NCBI GenBank assembly: GCA_963930645.1
Contig: OZ005648.1
Span: 242,673,436-242,737,435, forward strand
Source of the DNA: Salticus scenicus
Taxonomy: Eukaryota; Arthropoda; Arachnida; Araneae; Salticidae
Length of the DNA stretch: 64,000 nt
Direction of reading: 5' to 3'
In this document: positions 1-12,833 of the stretch, piece by piece
How the letters are laid out: every line of letters begins with the position of its first letter
Position numbering within the stretch: the first letter of the stretch is position 1
Position numbers and translations under genes: made by a program
The notes under the pieces: model-generated
Told to the model about the DNA's origin: nothing
Database searches by the model: none
Seen by the model: only the letters and a program-made list of their open reading frames with translations

Positions 1-13
1 TTTCCTTTGTGTC

Positions 14-58
<45 letters not shown>

Positions 59-536
59 CATTCAGAACTGCAATGATTAAAGTTCTCTTTTCTCTTGGTA
101 AGATGTAGTAATCTAAGCTTCATTTTATCTTTTCCAGTAGCTCTTGAAATACCTTACTGTTTGCACCCTGCATTGAGGGTCCTGATAATGACTTATATTT
201 TGGGTTAATAATTGTTTTCTGTCTACTGTGAAATAAAAAAAAAATATTTTTCATTGCATAGATTTGATTAATATTCATATATAGCGTTCAAGTTCAAAGC
301 AAGGACCCCAATTTTTAATAAATTGTCAATTAATGATACAGAAGGATATTAATAAATGAAATTTATTTTACTGAAATTAAGTTACATAATTAAAACAAAA
401 ATTGAGATATTTAACTAATTTTAAAAATTAAGATAATTATTTAAATAAAATTTACAATTATTTTTTAAATACAAAAATGTAATGCTATTTAATTTATTGA
501 ATTTAAGTTAATTTTATTAAACAAAATTTAATTTGT

Positions 537-571
<35 letters not shown>

Positions 572-1155
572 ATTAAACTGAAGCAAATTATAACTCTCAT
601 CTAGGCTTTTTTTTAAAATAATGTTAAACAATATTTGTTTTATTTTAAATAGTATTTTAATTCAGTGCTTTTATAATGATAAATTATATTTAAATATTTA
701 ATAATTAAATATAGATATGACAAAAAAGGACGAGAACTAAACGGTGAGAAAACAACTTTATTATTATTTATTTATTTATTCATTTATTTATTTTTTAATA
801 CATACGTAAGAAGTATCAACAACCTTCTCTCCAACCAAGACCAAAGACTCTCTCACCAAGCGTTAACACTTCAACAAGGACAAAATATATTTTAAAAATG
901 AAGTTTGAATGTAGAATTTACTAGATATTTACAATAACCATAAAGCTTAGCTTTCAGATATAATAATTTTATGTTTTTAGTTCTGTATTTGTCTAAGCAA
1001 ATGTGTTTAATGCTATATAAAAAATAATTTTGAACATTTTTATAATCAGTTTTGTACACAAGATTTAAAATTAGTAAATAAAACAATTTTAAATAGAAAT
1101 TCTTTTCTTTTATCAAAAATATCAAGTTGTTATATATAACATATATATTTCTTGG
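1..1155. other. AT-rich non-coding DNA with simple repeats
   Basis: An (AT)n tract lies at 17-54, a poly-A run at 541-569 and TTTATTTA-type repeats at about 762-795. I see no gene. The 77-codon minus-strand ORF at 892-1125 has only low-complexity Leu/Tyr/Lys/Asn composition expected of AT-rich DNA. Confidence 0.6.
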
Positions 1156-1529
1156 GGTAGATGATCCACTGAGTTGTTCTGATGAATTGTATAATTCTGA
1201 ATAAAAATTTGCTGCCTCTTTTAGAATTTGTTTTTAATTCCGAGTGTTATTTCTACTTTTTGTTTTCGAAGCTAGAATTATTTTCCTATCAAGTATCAAA
1301 AAAACTTTTTTGGAGTCTTCAAATCTAAATTTTCTTCAATTGTTTGCTGGATTATAATACAATTAAGTTTCTTTGTATATTCTATAATATTTTTCCTCGG
1401 AGTTTTACATAGCTCTGAAAATTCAACCTATGAAATAATATTTTTCTTGTTATATTTCATTTTCCTTTTGTTCTCCATAAGCTGTCGTGTCTCTTCCGAG
1501 ATTTTCTTAATGGGTGTATCTTCTTGAAA
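1156..1529 (-). pseudogene. RTE-type LINE ORF2 remnant (endonuclease-RT linker region)
   Basis: Read on the minus strand, this stretch encodes a degraded piece of a non-LTR retrotransposon ORF2. From about 1529 down, one frame reads KKISEETRQLMENKRKMK, one stop, then VEFSELCKTPRKNI and IQQTIEENLDLKTPKKF. A second frame near 1160-1230 gives EAANFYSELYNSSEQ. In RTE/BovB-type LINEs, as I recall that family, blocks of this kind (SEET..L...R..MK, EY.ELCKTIRKK, EFYTELY) follow the endonuclease and precede the reverse transcriptase. The frame change and stops show it is dead. It is a truncated fragment; neither the endonuclease nor the RT palm is present. I am fairly sure of the LINE origin and less sure of the exact clade. 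Confidence 0.65.
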
Positions 1530-1854
1530 ACTAGCAACAATTTTTGAAATTGATCATGATGTTTATAAATATATATATAAGAAATAGTAAAGATTCTGCG
1601 AAAGAGTTTATGTGATAAAAAAAAAGAAGGGCATTTTTATAATTTTTATATATATATTTTTTAAAATACATAAAGTAAGTATGCTGAATTATGTTTAATT
1701 ATATCGATTATGTAGATTATTTTAAGTTTTTATTGAATCACGTGGCACTAAATAACTTTTTTCTTTCCTTTTTTTTTTTTTTTTTTTTTTTTGTTGTTCG
1801 TTGTATAAAATAATTATAGTTTATCTTTAATCTGGCAATAAAAAAAGGTTCAAC

Positions 1855-1895
<41 letters not shown>

Positions 1896-2462
1896 GAATG
1901 CTGGTCATTAGTACCCTTCCTTTTTAAAAAAGTGATAAAAGTACTGATTTTCTAATTTTTTTTTCTTTTCATAAATTATGACATTGTAACCCAGTATATC
2001 TTGACAACATTTTCTGAAGGTACGAAAACAACAAACTAATTAAAAAAGCTTTTGACTGCAATCATGCCCTTTTAAAAATCTTAAAATTTGTACCTTTAAA
2101 AAGCTTTCTCTCTCTCTCATTTTTTTTTTTTCTGTGTGTATGAATATGTTCAGAATGCTAAAACTGATAGTAATTTCAACGTAAGCTCAGCAGGTCAGCT
2201 ACATTCGTTTCACCCCAGAAATTTTATGTAATAAAATGTAATGTTTGAGTTATTGTTACAAATATAATTATGCGTGTATATAAGTACAATTTTTATTTTT
2301 TTCTGACTTGCGGTGTTTACGCTGGAAATTAATAAAAATAAATTTTTCTCAAATAAATATATATATACTATATACATATGCATATACCAAATGCTTAGAA
2401 AAAAAAAATGTAAAAAAGACAATCATTAGAAATTCGATCTTTAACATTATAGATAACACTTT

Positions 2463-2500
<38 letters not shown>

Positions 2501-2674
2501 AACAAGAAAGAAAAATCATGCAGAACGCATTGATTAGTAACACTTTCCAACTGTACGTAATTGTTGTATCGAATAACTTTTAATATTCTATGCCTAAATT
2601 ATCACACAACAGACAGAAGGGCTGAAATATATACAGATAGACTAATTGATTTTAAAATTACTCTTAGGCATTTT
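1530..2674. other. AT-rich non-coding DNA, homopolymer tracts
   Basis: Long T and A runs occur at about 1770-1792 and 1858-1892 and an (AT)n tract at about 2478-2500. The overlapping short ORFs at 2210-2583 on both strands are translations of these tracts. No gene or element is recognised. Confidence 0.55.
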
Positions 2675-5011
2675 GGAAAGTATTAAAAAGGCTTAACGAA
2701 AAAGAAAATGCAGCTATTAGATTATAATCACAGCTTTTGATCTCTCTGAATATTTTAGAGTAGCCCTGAAAATCAGAAAGTTAATCATATCATATTCTAT
2801 ACAAAATATTATTTTAGAATATTAACAATACATTTCAATATTTTTTTGATTTTTACAGCAGAAAGATTTTTAAATATAACTTTCTAAAAATTCTGTCCCA
2901 AAAAGGTAATGCATTGGCATTTTTTTTTTTTTTTTTTTTTTTGTTGTTGTTGTCCCATGTAAGCAAACTCGTTATACAGAACCAATTAATGTCATTTTAA
3001 ATGGGGAACATTCTATAGGGAAAATATTTATAAAAATAACACCCATAGAACACAATTCTTTCGAATGCTTTTGGGTGTCCCTGTACACAAACCAGAAGAG
3101 GTATTCACTCCATTTTCAATATGGAACATCCGCTAGTGAACTTCAATAAAATATATCAGTTTCGAGAAATTCCATAAATATTTACAGCAGTTAGAGTGCG
3201 GGCAGACAGACAGACAGACAGATGGACAGATACACAAACTGAAATCTTATTCACACTTAAATATGTTAGAAAGTGTTAAAAACGCTTAACGTAAACGAAA
3301 GTACAATTCTAGCAATTTTTTATTAATAGCTCTTAATATAACTGGATATTTTTGTGCCACCCTGTAAATTTAACGCTTATCATGATATATTCTATGCAAA
3401 GCATTCTTTTGTGCATATAAATAACATATTTTAATTTTCTAAAACTTTGTGGAAAGTAAAGTTATTAAAATTTGATTTATAGAAATATCTCTCATAGAAC
3501 ACAATGCTTTTGAATAATCTTGAGTCTCCCTGTACATAAACCGATGGTAGTATTTCCTCCATTTTATACAGGAAACATCCAATAGTGAATTAAATAACAT
3601 ATTTCAATTTCATTCAGATATGTCAACAGTAAAAGTATGAAAATATGGTTTATAGAAATACCTCTCGTAGAACACAATGCTTTGAAATACTTTCGAGTGT
3701 CCCTGTGCACAAACCAGTAGAGGTATAAACTCTATTTTCAATAGGGAACGTCCGATAGTGAACTTGAATAACATATATCAGTTTTAAGAAATTCCATAAA
3801 TATTTACGGGAGTTAGAGCGCGGACAGACAGACGGACAGACAGACAGACAGACAAACCAAAGTCATAAACACTTTTCAACCTTATTGGAAAGTGTTAAAA
3901 ATGTTAGAAAGTGTTAAAAATGCTTAACATAAACGAAATAACAATTCTAGCAATTTTTTATTAATAGCTCTTAATGTAACTGGATATTTTTGTGCCACCC
4001 TGCAAATTTAATGCTTATCATGATATATTCTATGCAAAGCATTCTTTTGTGCATATAAATAACATATTTCAATTTCCAAAAACTTCGTTGAAAGTTAAGT
4101 TATTAAAATTTGATTTATAGAAATATCTCTCCTAGAACACAATGCTTTGGAATACATTTGAGTGTCCCTGTACATAAACCGATGGTGGTATTTCCTCCAT
4201 TTTATACAGAAAATATCCAATAGTGAACGTGGATAACATATTTCAATTTCATTCAGATATGTCTACAGTGATGGTATGAAGATATGGTTTATACAAATAC
4301 CTCTCATAGAACACAATGCTTTGAAATACTTTCGGGTGTCCCTGTACACAAACCAGTAGAGGTATAAACTCCATTTTCAATAGGGGACGTCCGATAGTGA
4401 ACTTGAATAACATATTTCAATTTCATTAAGATATGTCTACAGTAAAGGTATCAAAATATGGTTTATAAAAATACCTCTCATAGAACACAATGCTTTGAAA
4501 TACTTTCGGGTGTCCCTGTACACAAACCAGTTGATGTATAAACTCCATTTTCAATAGGGAACATCCGATAGTGAACCTGAATAACATATTTCAATTTCAT
4601 TAAGATATGCCTACAGTAAAGGTATGAAAATATGGTTTATAAAAATACCTCTCATAGAACACAATGCTTTGAAATACTTTCGGGTGTCCCTGTACACAAA
4701 CCAGTAGAGGTATAAACTCCATTTTCAATAGGGAACGTCCGATTGTGAACCTGAATAACATATTTCAATTTCATTAAGATATGTCTACAGTAAAGGTATT
4801 AAAATATGGTTTATAGAAATACCTCTCATAGAACACAATGCTTTGAAATACTTTCAGGTGTCCCTGTACACAAACCAGTAGAGGTATAAACTCCATTTTC
4901 AATAGGGAACGTCCGATAAAGAACTTGATAACATATATCAGTTTCAAGAAATTCCATAAATATTTACGGGAGTTAGAGCGCGGACAGACAGACGGACAGA
5001 CGGACAGACAG

Positions 5012-5042
<31 letters not shown>

Positions 5043-5086
5043 AACCGAAGTCATAAACACTTTTCAACCTTGTTGGAAAGTGTTAA
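2675..5086 (+). repeat. Tandem array of three related units, with 173-174-bp subrepeats and hairpin ends (family B)
   Basis: Three unequal units follow each other head to tail: about 2675-3270, 3271-3900 and 3901-5086. Each starts with a GAAAGTGTTAAAAA-like motif and runs through a GCCACCCTG region or its diverged equivalent. Each then carries one, two or five copies of a subrepeat marked by AGAACACAATGCTTT, a GACAGACA microsatellite, and a hairpin end such as AACACTTTTCAA...TTGGAAAGTGTT. Subrepeat starts at 3496/3669 and 4134/4308/4482/4656/4830 give a period of 173-174. The long ORF on the minus strand at 4774-5067 is only the translated microsatellite (Ser-Val-Cys-Leu repeats). This is a non-coding repeat; its class is inference (see findings). 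Confidence 0.8.
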
Positions 5087-5303
5087 AAAAATGAAATTGT
5101 TGGATAAGACAGATTTTTTAAATTACCCATTTTTAAAATAAGTCCTTTAAATTGTATTAGTAGAATTGTTTTCATTCTTAGTGAAACAATTTTACTTATA
5201 AAATCATTTAATAGTATACAACATGTATTGTAATGTATTTAAAAAAAAAATGCTTAAAATGTATCAAGTTTCCTTAGCTAAAACATTTGCTAAAAACTAG
5301 CAT

Positions 5304-5491
5304 AGTTGACAACATTTTAATTTATTCTGGAGCATTTTTAGCTCCGCTTTTATTTCACACCAATTTCTTCATAGAATAATCCAATGTATAACTAAGATAA
5401 AATAAGAAAAAAAAATTCTTTAAAAAAATAAGTGGTATGAAATAGAGGCGGAACTAAAAATACTCCGGAATAAATTAAAATGTTGGCAACT
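5304..5491. mobile_element. 188-bp MITE with 59-bp terminal inverted repeats
   Basis: The arms 5304-5362 and 5433-5491 are inverted copies with a few mismatches. Both begin AGTTGNCAACATTTTAAT when read inward. The spacer is about 70 bp and there is no coding capacity. I found no clear target duplication, so the superfamily is unknown. Confidence 0.75.
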
Positions 5492-6320
5492 CTGTATTTG
5501 TGCAATATATGGTGTTTATTTACAATGCTAACATTATCATTTATTGAACACCAGTTTTGGAGGTATTTTACTGTCATCTCTTTACTCTGTCTTTTCTTAT
5601 CTTTAGTAAACATAAAATTAAATTTCAATTAAAAAAATTCAACTGAATCAAACATTTTGGATCAAAATTATTTATCAATATAAGAATAAATAATTTAAAT
5701 TGAACTGAAAAGTAAATAAACGAATTGCAATTATTTGAAGAATAATTTAAATTTTTCTGATCCAAATGATGAATGTTTATTCTAACTTTAATTTCTAAAT
5801 AAAATATTCAAACGTTTAATTACATAGAGTGATAAATTTCAAAGAGTGTAATAATAAAGTACATTATTAAAAAAAAAGTTTAATATTTATTAACAAATCA
5901 TTTAATAATAAAAGAGATAACCAATGTTGCTCATATGTAAAACCGTATAATCACTGTACAAAAAAATTAAGATTTCTATTATACAAATTATACTTGTGCA
6001 AGAAAATAATAGATTCAAATAAATTATCTAAAATATTGAGATTGGAATCTATTTGTATATGACTTACAGTAGTCTAGAGTTAACCTCTAAATATTGCACA
6101 GAAAAAATATTTTTAATGATATGCACCAAGTTTTAAAAGTATATAAATGTGACAAACTATACAAAATAAATGTCTCGTATATGTATTTTATGTTTAAAAC
6201 ATTACTTTTGTGAATATATGAAAAATACATGTGACATTTTTATATTTAATTTTTTATTCAAATCTTTCCCTGTTGTTTCTCGATTTTACATATTTTCTAC
6301 ATTTGGTTACTGTAATACAG

Positions 6321-6360
<40 letters not shown>

Positions 6361-6753
6361 GCAAAATATTTAACAAAACATGCAATGTTTGCATAGCTCT
6401 TGTTTTAACAATAAAATAGAATCTCTGTTATGAAAAAAAAAATATTAAAAAATAAATAAATAAAAATACTAAACAATTAAAGTTATCTATAAGAATTATT
6501 TTTTTTCTTTGCTTTTAAAAGAAAAAAAAACAAAAAAACTTTGATATTAATATGTAAAATCACATTAAAATTTCTCAGAAGATATCTGAATAAAAAGTAT
6601 TGGCAATTTTATTTTATTTTTATTTTTTAATTTTTTAATGATATCTGCTAATTATTATTATTTGTTTTAAATTTTCATCGATTTTATATCATTATATTTT
6701 AATGATAGATTATAAATATATTTAGGTCTTACTTTGTCAATTCATTGATAAGT

Positions 6754-6789
<36 letters not shown>

Positions 6790-7622
6790 GTTTAAATGCA
6801 ATTATTTGCAATAAATTTCAGTTTTCAAAAAAAAAAAAAAAAAAAAAAAAATCTCATCTATGAATTTGCAAAATAATAGCCAAATATATTTAGAATATAT
6901 TATTGAACTATACCAATGCAAAATTTCGGGGGGGGGGGGATAATGATAAAAATTGGTTAGCAAGAAACATTTTAAATATTTTAAAATAAATAAAAAATAA
7001 ACTAATACTTATTTTATTTTATTTTATCTCTTTAAAACTCAAATAGTTTTCGATAAATTTGTATAGATTTAATAATATTTTATTTCGAGACATATGTATG
7101 CAGATTTTCACAATTCTTAGACAGTAATTTACAAAAAAATATTATAACATCCACTATCCCCTTAGTTATAATATTTCATATATTATAATATTTCATATCA
7201 ATATATGCTGTTGATATTTAGTAAGACTATGATGCAAGTTTAAGTCAGTTTAAAGTAAAACTGGTGTAATATTAAAAGATAAAATAATTTACACAAAAAT
7301 TCAGACTAATTCTACTTAACTGAACTTGCAGTTATTGTAAAGAATGGTTTAAAGAAAAAATTATCTATTTATTTATTAAAAGCATTATTATTAGAAATGT
7401 CAGGTACTTTTCAACGGAGAAAATATTAGCAAAAATTAACTATAATTTTATTTACAATAATACAAAAAATAATTGTTTTTTAAAAATGATGTTAAAAATA
7501 AATTTTATAAAATAAACCTACATTTTGAATTTTAATTTTAATTTACTTATTTTTATTATATCTCCGCGATAGTTTTTCAGAAATTAATGAAAATGTAACA
7601 GCTTTTACGTGAAATATACATA
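5492..7622. other. AT-rich non-coding DNA
   Basis: (AT)n tracts lie at about 6324-6358 and 6757-6786, with a poly-A run and a poly-G run near 6826-6850 and 6929-6939. No gene, RNA gene or element is recognised. Confidence 0.5.
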
Positions 7623-9168
7623 CACTGTCGGAAAATGAAACCCCAAAACCAAGAAAAAGATGTGCTAGATCAATGAATTTCGAAAAGCATAACTGCACAT
7701 CGGAAACATGACACCTATTCAAATTTCCTGATAAACGAATGAGAGAGGAGCTAGTAGCGTAACTACGAACATGCAAATCACATTTACTTTAAATTCACGA
7801 TACAAACATCTTGAACTTTATTTAATGCCTAGATTTTATGTGGTGAGTGGACTTGACTCAAGAATGACTTTAAGGAAACGAGACAGACAGTAAAAGCAGA
7901 TTAATGATTTTGGACGAGACCCTATATAATAGGACTAGGAAAAGGTGGATATTTTCAAACGACACTGCAGAAATACTTTGGAGGGATGTATTCCCTGTAC
8001 ATGATTGTAAGCAGTAGTAGTATCGGAAAGGCTCTGCAACAAGAAGACATGGATCCACTAAAGAGCCACGACTGACAGAGAACGCCGCAGTATTCACCGA
8101 ACGGCTGTGGCGCATTGCATTGTATCTGTAGCTATTCTAGTTTAAGTTGGCACAACAGTGATACAGAAAGAAGACCGGGGTCCACTCAAGGGCCACGACT
8201 GATAGAGAAGACCACAGTATTCACCGAACGACTGTGGCGTATCGCACTTATCTGCAGGTATTAGAATTTTAGTTGGTACCACAATGACTCAGCGAACTGT
8301 AACAAACTGATTGCTTAAGGAACAGCTCCGAGCCATATTCCCTGTAGCGATCTCACTATTAAATTCAAATTATAGCCTTCTGCGACTTCAGTGGTGCCAA
8401 GATAGAGCTCATTGGAAGGCAGAGTGGCGATCTGTTATTTTTTCCGATGAGAGCTGTATCTGTTTCAGTGCCAATGATGGTCACGTGATAGTTGGAAGGA
8501 GGCCGGGTAAGCAGTTGAAGCAAAGTTGTCTGCGGCGCAGGCACACTGAACATGCTCCAAGCGTTTCGGTCTAGGAAGCAATTTTCTATAACAATAGGAG
8601 TACTCTCGTCATTATCCTAAGCACCATTACTACAAATGTATGTGTCATATTGGCAATTGAACAGCTTGTGCTACTATTCACGCGTATTATTTAAGAGGGA
8701 AGGGTTCTAAGAAGATAACGCGCATACTCATGCTGCTGCTGTTACACAGCAGGCTGTACAGTGTGGCAACATGCTACCTGCAAGATAATCTGATCCTTCT
8801 CCCATCGAGCTCGTATGGTACATGATTGGACGAAAAATCCAGCGTCATTTTCAACTAGCATTAACTGTCGATAAATTGACTGATCAAGTGCAGCAGGCAT
8901 GGAACACCATAAAACAAAATGGCATACGGCATTTGTACGACAAAATGCATGCACGTATGCAGACTTCCATTCAAAATCGTGGTGATTACAGCGGTTATTA
9001 ATGTACCATCATTTCATATTTGAAATTGCCTTTCGCGCGCATACTTCAACTTGTGACTTTGAAACTGTAATCAACTGAATAGGTTAACTAGAAGAATATT
9101 TTGTCTAAATTTTATTTTTCCAAAACAATTTCTTCTTGCTGTTGGGATATTTTCCCAAACCACACTGT
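7623..9168 (+). mobile_element. Decayed Tc1-like (DD34E) transposon copy
   Basis: The left edge reads TA then CACTGTCGGAAAATGAAAC, a typical Tc1-type start. A much decayed inverted counterpart (GGGATATTTTCCC...CCACACTGT) ends near 9168. Between them lies a broken Tc1 transposase gene. About 118 bp of the body is duplicated in tandem (about 8048-8145 and 8170-8260, both containing a CAGTATTCACCGAACG block). The left end is plausible and the right end uncertain. Confidence 0.55.
8140..9001 (+). pseudogene. Tc1-like transposase pseudogene
   Basis: A Tc1-family transposase catalyses cut-and-paste transposition at TA sites using a D,D34E triad. The decayed frames here still show family landmarks in order. 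LRLQWCQDRAHWKAEWRSV is followed by FSDES, holding the first catalytic Asp (about 8380-8450). Next comes EDNAHTHAAAVTQ, equivalent to the QDNARPH block with the second Asp (about 8714-8750). Then SDPSPIELVWYMIGR carries the third acidic residue, Glu (about 8800-8850). The C-terminal run LTDQVQQAWNTIKQNGIRHLYDKMHARM ends at a stop at 9001. Stops and frame changes between blocks and the loss of the N-terminal helix-turn-helix region show that it is inactive. The identification rests on family knowledge and I am confident in it. Confidence 0.85.
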
Positions 9169-9635
9169 TAAAAATTTCAACAGAAATTCACTGGTAATCA
9201 TTTATCTTAATTCTTTTGCAAAATTACAGATAAAAATAAACGGAGATGTTAAAAAATCTATTTTATATTTGTTTTTTTAATGAATAATATTAATTCAATT
9301 ACTTATTGACAAGAATATATTTGTGATTTAGAAAGCTTTCTTTAAAGTAGAAACAATCATTTTTAATTTTTATTGAGAAATTAAATAATAAAAATCTATA
9401 AAAATACAGAATAAAGATTGATAATCTCCATTATTTACTTTTAACTAAGAATTATTATAAATTTACAGAGATACTGAAGGAAAATTTCAATAAATTTACA
9501 GACAATTTTTACAGTGCAGTGTGTATGAAATGATAAATAGTTTACTTTTTAACATTAAATAAAAATTTGAAATTATGAGGATAATCGATGAATAAAATTT
9601 TTCTTATCATCAGTTAAAAATAAAAAGTTTTAAAA
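9169..9635. other. AT-rich non-coding DNA
   Basis: Only low-complexity A/T sequence is visible. No gene is recognised. Confidence 0.5.
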
Positions 9636-10370
9636 ATAATGGGGTTTTCCAACCTGACGTCAGAGGTCACATGATAGAGGAAAAACAAATAGCAGACAAA
9701 GTCTTGTTTATCTATAGCGATTGCTAAAATAACATATTTTCTATTCTGATTTTTGATCAATCGTATTTAATCTGTGTTATTTTTATATACATCATCATTT
9801 TTAATCCATTTTATATCGTTATTCATCACCTTTTGTTTGCTGTATACATTTGCAATCATCATTTAGTTTATATTTGTTATTGATGTTCATGAAGAATATG
9901 TTTAATTCTCTGATTTTTGGTACTTAAATCAGTGACAGTGCAATATCGTACTGCGTAAATACATTTAGACCAGTAATTAAGTTAATTAACTTGTTGTAAC
10001 ACCTTCACGCAATTAAATTAAATGAAAACATTTTAAAATTTCAAATTATAATTCATAAACATTCCACAAGAAGCTATTGTTTATTGCTAGATCAGTTAAT
10101 GTTACAGTTACACTAGAAAATACAAAAATGGATTCTTACAGTTAAAAATAAATAAACACATGAAGTATTTTTAAAAAATTATTAAATTTACAAATACAAC
10201 TCTTCTACAGTTTACAAATGCACAATATTACTTTTATTTTATTTTATATTAAATATTAAAATTTTTGTTTTTAAGAACAACATTCAATTGAATTCGATTC
10301 TCAGAATTCGATTATTCGTTTTCCTCTATCACGTGATTGAGCAGACGACGGTGGGAAGAGCCCATTGTTT
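9636..10370. mobile_element. Foldback/MITE-like element with ~55-bp inverted ends
   Basis: The ends about 9636-9690 and 10311-10370 are imperfect inverted repeats. The best-matched core is CA(C/T)GTGATAGAGGAAAA-like, and the outer part is AATGGGNTNTTCC-like. The interior is A/T rich without coding capacity. The ORF at 10312-10575 on the minus strand is driven by the poly-C/poly-A tract at 10494-10540. No target duplication was established. Confidence 0.6.
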
Positions 10371-10508
10371 TCAAGTTATTGTAAATAATTGTATAATCAT
10401 TTTTGTTAATATTTTCATTGTTCAAAGGTACTTGACCCTTTAAATATAATGCATAATTGGATAAAAGCCATTCCATAAAACTCACGTCTGTCCCCCCCCC
10501 CCCCCCCC

Positions 10509-10541
<33 letters not shown>

Positions 10542-10697
10542 AGTAAAAATGTTTTACCATTTCTTCAGAACGCAACGTAGAGAGTTGAGGTATTAAACTA
10601 AATCAACAGGAAAGTAATTTTACCGTTTAATTTTTTAACAATATTATTCAGTTTTTTGTGACGGTTCTGACATTTCATGCAATGAACCATAAATCAT

Positions 10698-10728
<31 letters not shown>

Positions 10729-12574
10729 CCAAGTAGTTACCATAAATATATTCTTTATTTCACATGTAAAATTCATTTTAGATTTTCGCTAATTAAAATT
10801 ATTTAAAAAAAAAAACTGGTTTTTATGAGAAGTTTAATCACCTACGTAGAGAAGATAGTTTTGCTTTTAAATTTTCTTATTTATTATTAGTTGTAGGGGT
10901 TGGTCTCGGTCTAATGACACTAAATGTAAAAAAAAAAAAAAACTATAGCAACAAATAAAACAAAACAAACCTTTGTTAGCAAATGTGTGTTTATGTGACT
11001 TTTATTGCTTAAAAATAGCTTATTACGCTGTATGGTAGTAATACATTATTAATGTGAGTTTATAATATGTACCTATCATAACATTTACTTACCAATATAT
11101 TATATAATCTTTTGTGAGAAAGCCAAAGCAAAATTCGGAAAATATATCTTAGTTACAATATAATGTAATGTCGTAATTTAAAATGATTCTGGAGGTTTTT
11201 ATTTTTTTCATAATTGAAGAATATGGTACGTTAGTATTATATAGTTACGTTAGTATATAGTAAAAGTTATGGTACGTTAGTATATGGTAAAAAATATATA
11301 TTCATACTTAAATTCAAATGTACATAATATTCTCACAGATATATCTAAATTTTAACGTATTTATCGAAATCGATGCACATTATTAATAATCGTACCAGAT
11401 TTTTTTTTCATAGAGTGAAATGATGCATGAATTTGTTATCTGTCTTTCACGGAACTCACAGAGAATATTTTAAATCTCTTTATCCATATATCACAAAGTA
11501 CGAATTATAATTAATCGTATTATTTTTTCACTTTAATAAGATTAATAATCTGGTACATTTTTTGTAAATACCTTTTTTTGAATTAAAGCTAGAAAAAATA
11601 GAAGAAAAATCGTGATTTAAACAGAGCTTTATTAATAATATATGACGTTAGTGTACGAATTTATTATTACATTATCTGAACTTATAAAATAAAGTCAAAA
11701 TATTCCGTATTTCAAATTTTATGTGAACTATAAGAATACAATTCTGAATCAAAATTTATTTGGTTGAAATCCATATATTGGTAAAATAAATTTCCTTTTT
11801 ATTGTATTTTTGAGCTATTTCTCTATTATTTGTTTTGCATTTGAACCTAATTGGTCGTCAATGGTACGCATATTTTCGAAGAAAAGCCACATCATATCAT
11901 CCTGGAATTAAATATACCAAAGTTCTAAAATATATTGCACTTTTCTCTTCATCCATTCAGCTAGTTTTCTATTGTTTACATTTTTATTTCTAAATCCTTT
12001 TCCAGACACAAGGAAAAAAAAAGAGGCTTACATTTTTATTTCTAAATCCTTTTCCACGACACAAGAAGTAAAGAACTAGTAAGATTTACTGTACAAGTAG
12101 TGGAAACTTTAGGACATTTTCTGGCTATTTTTGTGTACTTTTCATGGTTATTTTTAAATTGTAAATGCTGCAACTATAACCATTGTTTGACTCATCACTT
12201 TTTTTTTTTTTGACACGTCAATTAATTCTTTCTGGTTTCATTGTGCATAAATTCTAATTTGTGGAGAAATATTCAAATGCTTTTTTTGTGCTTTTCACTT
12301 TTGCTTATTTTCTGAATTAGTCTATTGTTCAAATTCGCTTAAGAGCCTTTTGATTATTAAATTTTCAGAAAGTCCTGTGGAGTTACTCCAGATTTTTATT
12401 TATTTAGGTTAAATTTTAAACAAAAATGTAGGATCTTCAAATGATCGTAAATGAATCTTACTCATTGAAGAAACATGCCTGGCCTACTTGATTTTGTACA
12501 CTAAGACCTTATTAGTTTTTATGGTATACTTACTCATGTAGTTCAACTTGATTTTAAAAATTTATAGGTACAAA
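10371..12574. other. AT-rich non-coding DNA with small duplications
   Basis: The stretch contains C/A and T homopolymers at 10494-10540 and 10700-10727. At about 11221-11290 there is a short minisatellite on TACGTTAGTATA. A ~33-bp direct duplication (TTTTTATTTCTAAATCCTTT...) occurs at about 11980-12012 and 12031-12064. No gene is recognised. Confidence 0.5.
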
Positions 12575-12746
12575 TGGTTGTACATCCCCCCCCCTTTTTT
12601 CCCCTTTAGGTCACACCCAGGGGTGCGAAATCAATGCCTTTTTTGATATCATTATTTTCATATAGAAATCTTTATCGCGTTTTTATAGTAATGTGTAATG
12701 GTTAAATAGGATAGTCATAGTATTATCGTATAAAAATAAAGGTGGC

Positions 12747-12786
<40 letters not shown>

Positions 12787-12833
12787 GGAAATTTCTCATC
12801 CCTGGAAATAGGACGGATGTACGACCCCTGGAG
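12575..12833. repeat. Small imperfect inverted-repeat element
   Basis: The ends (about 12575-12640 and 12783-12833) are imperfect inverted copies: GTTGTACATCC faces GGATGTACGAC and GGGGTGCGAAATC faces GAAATTTCTCATCCC. A ~36-bp poly-A run lies inside. It may be a short MITE; no target duplication is seen. Confidence 0.4.

Noticed and set aside
4774..5067. 97-codon minus-strand ORF rich in Ser-Val-Cys-Leu
   Set aside because: It is the translation of the GACAGACA microsatellite and adjoining subrepeat.
2675..5086. CRISPR-like array
   Set aside because: Units are contiguous 174-bp repeats without short repeat/unique spacer alternation, in a eukaryotic context.
10312..10575. 87-codon minus-strand ORF with Phe and Gly runs
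   Set aside because: The runs come from a poly-C/poly-A tract and the rest from a TIR element; no family signal.
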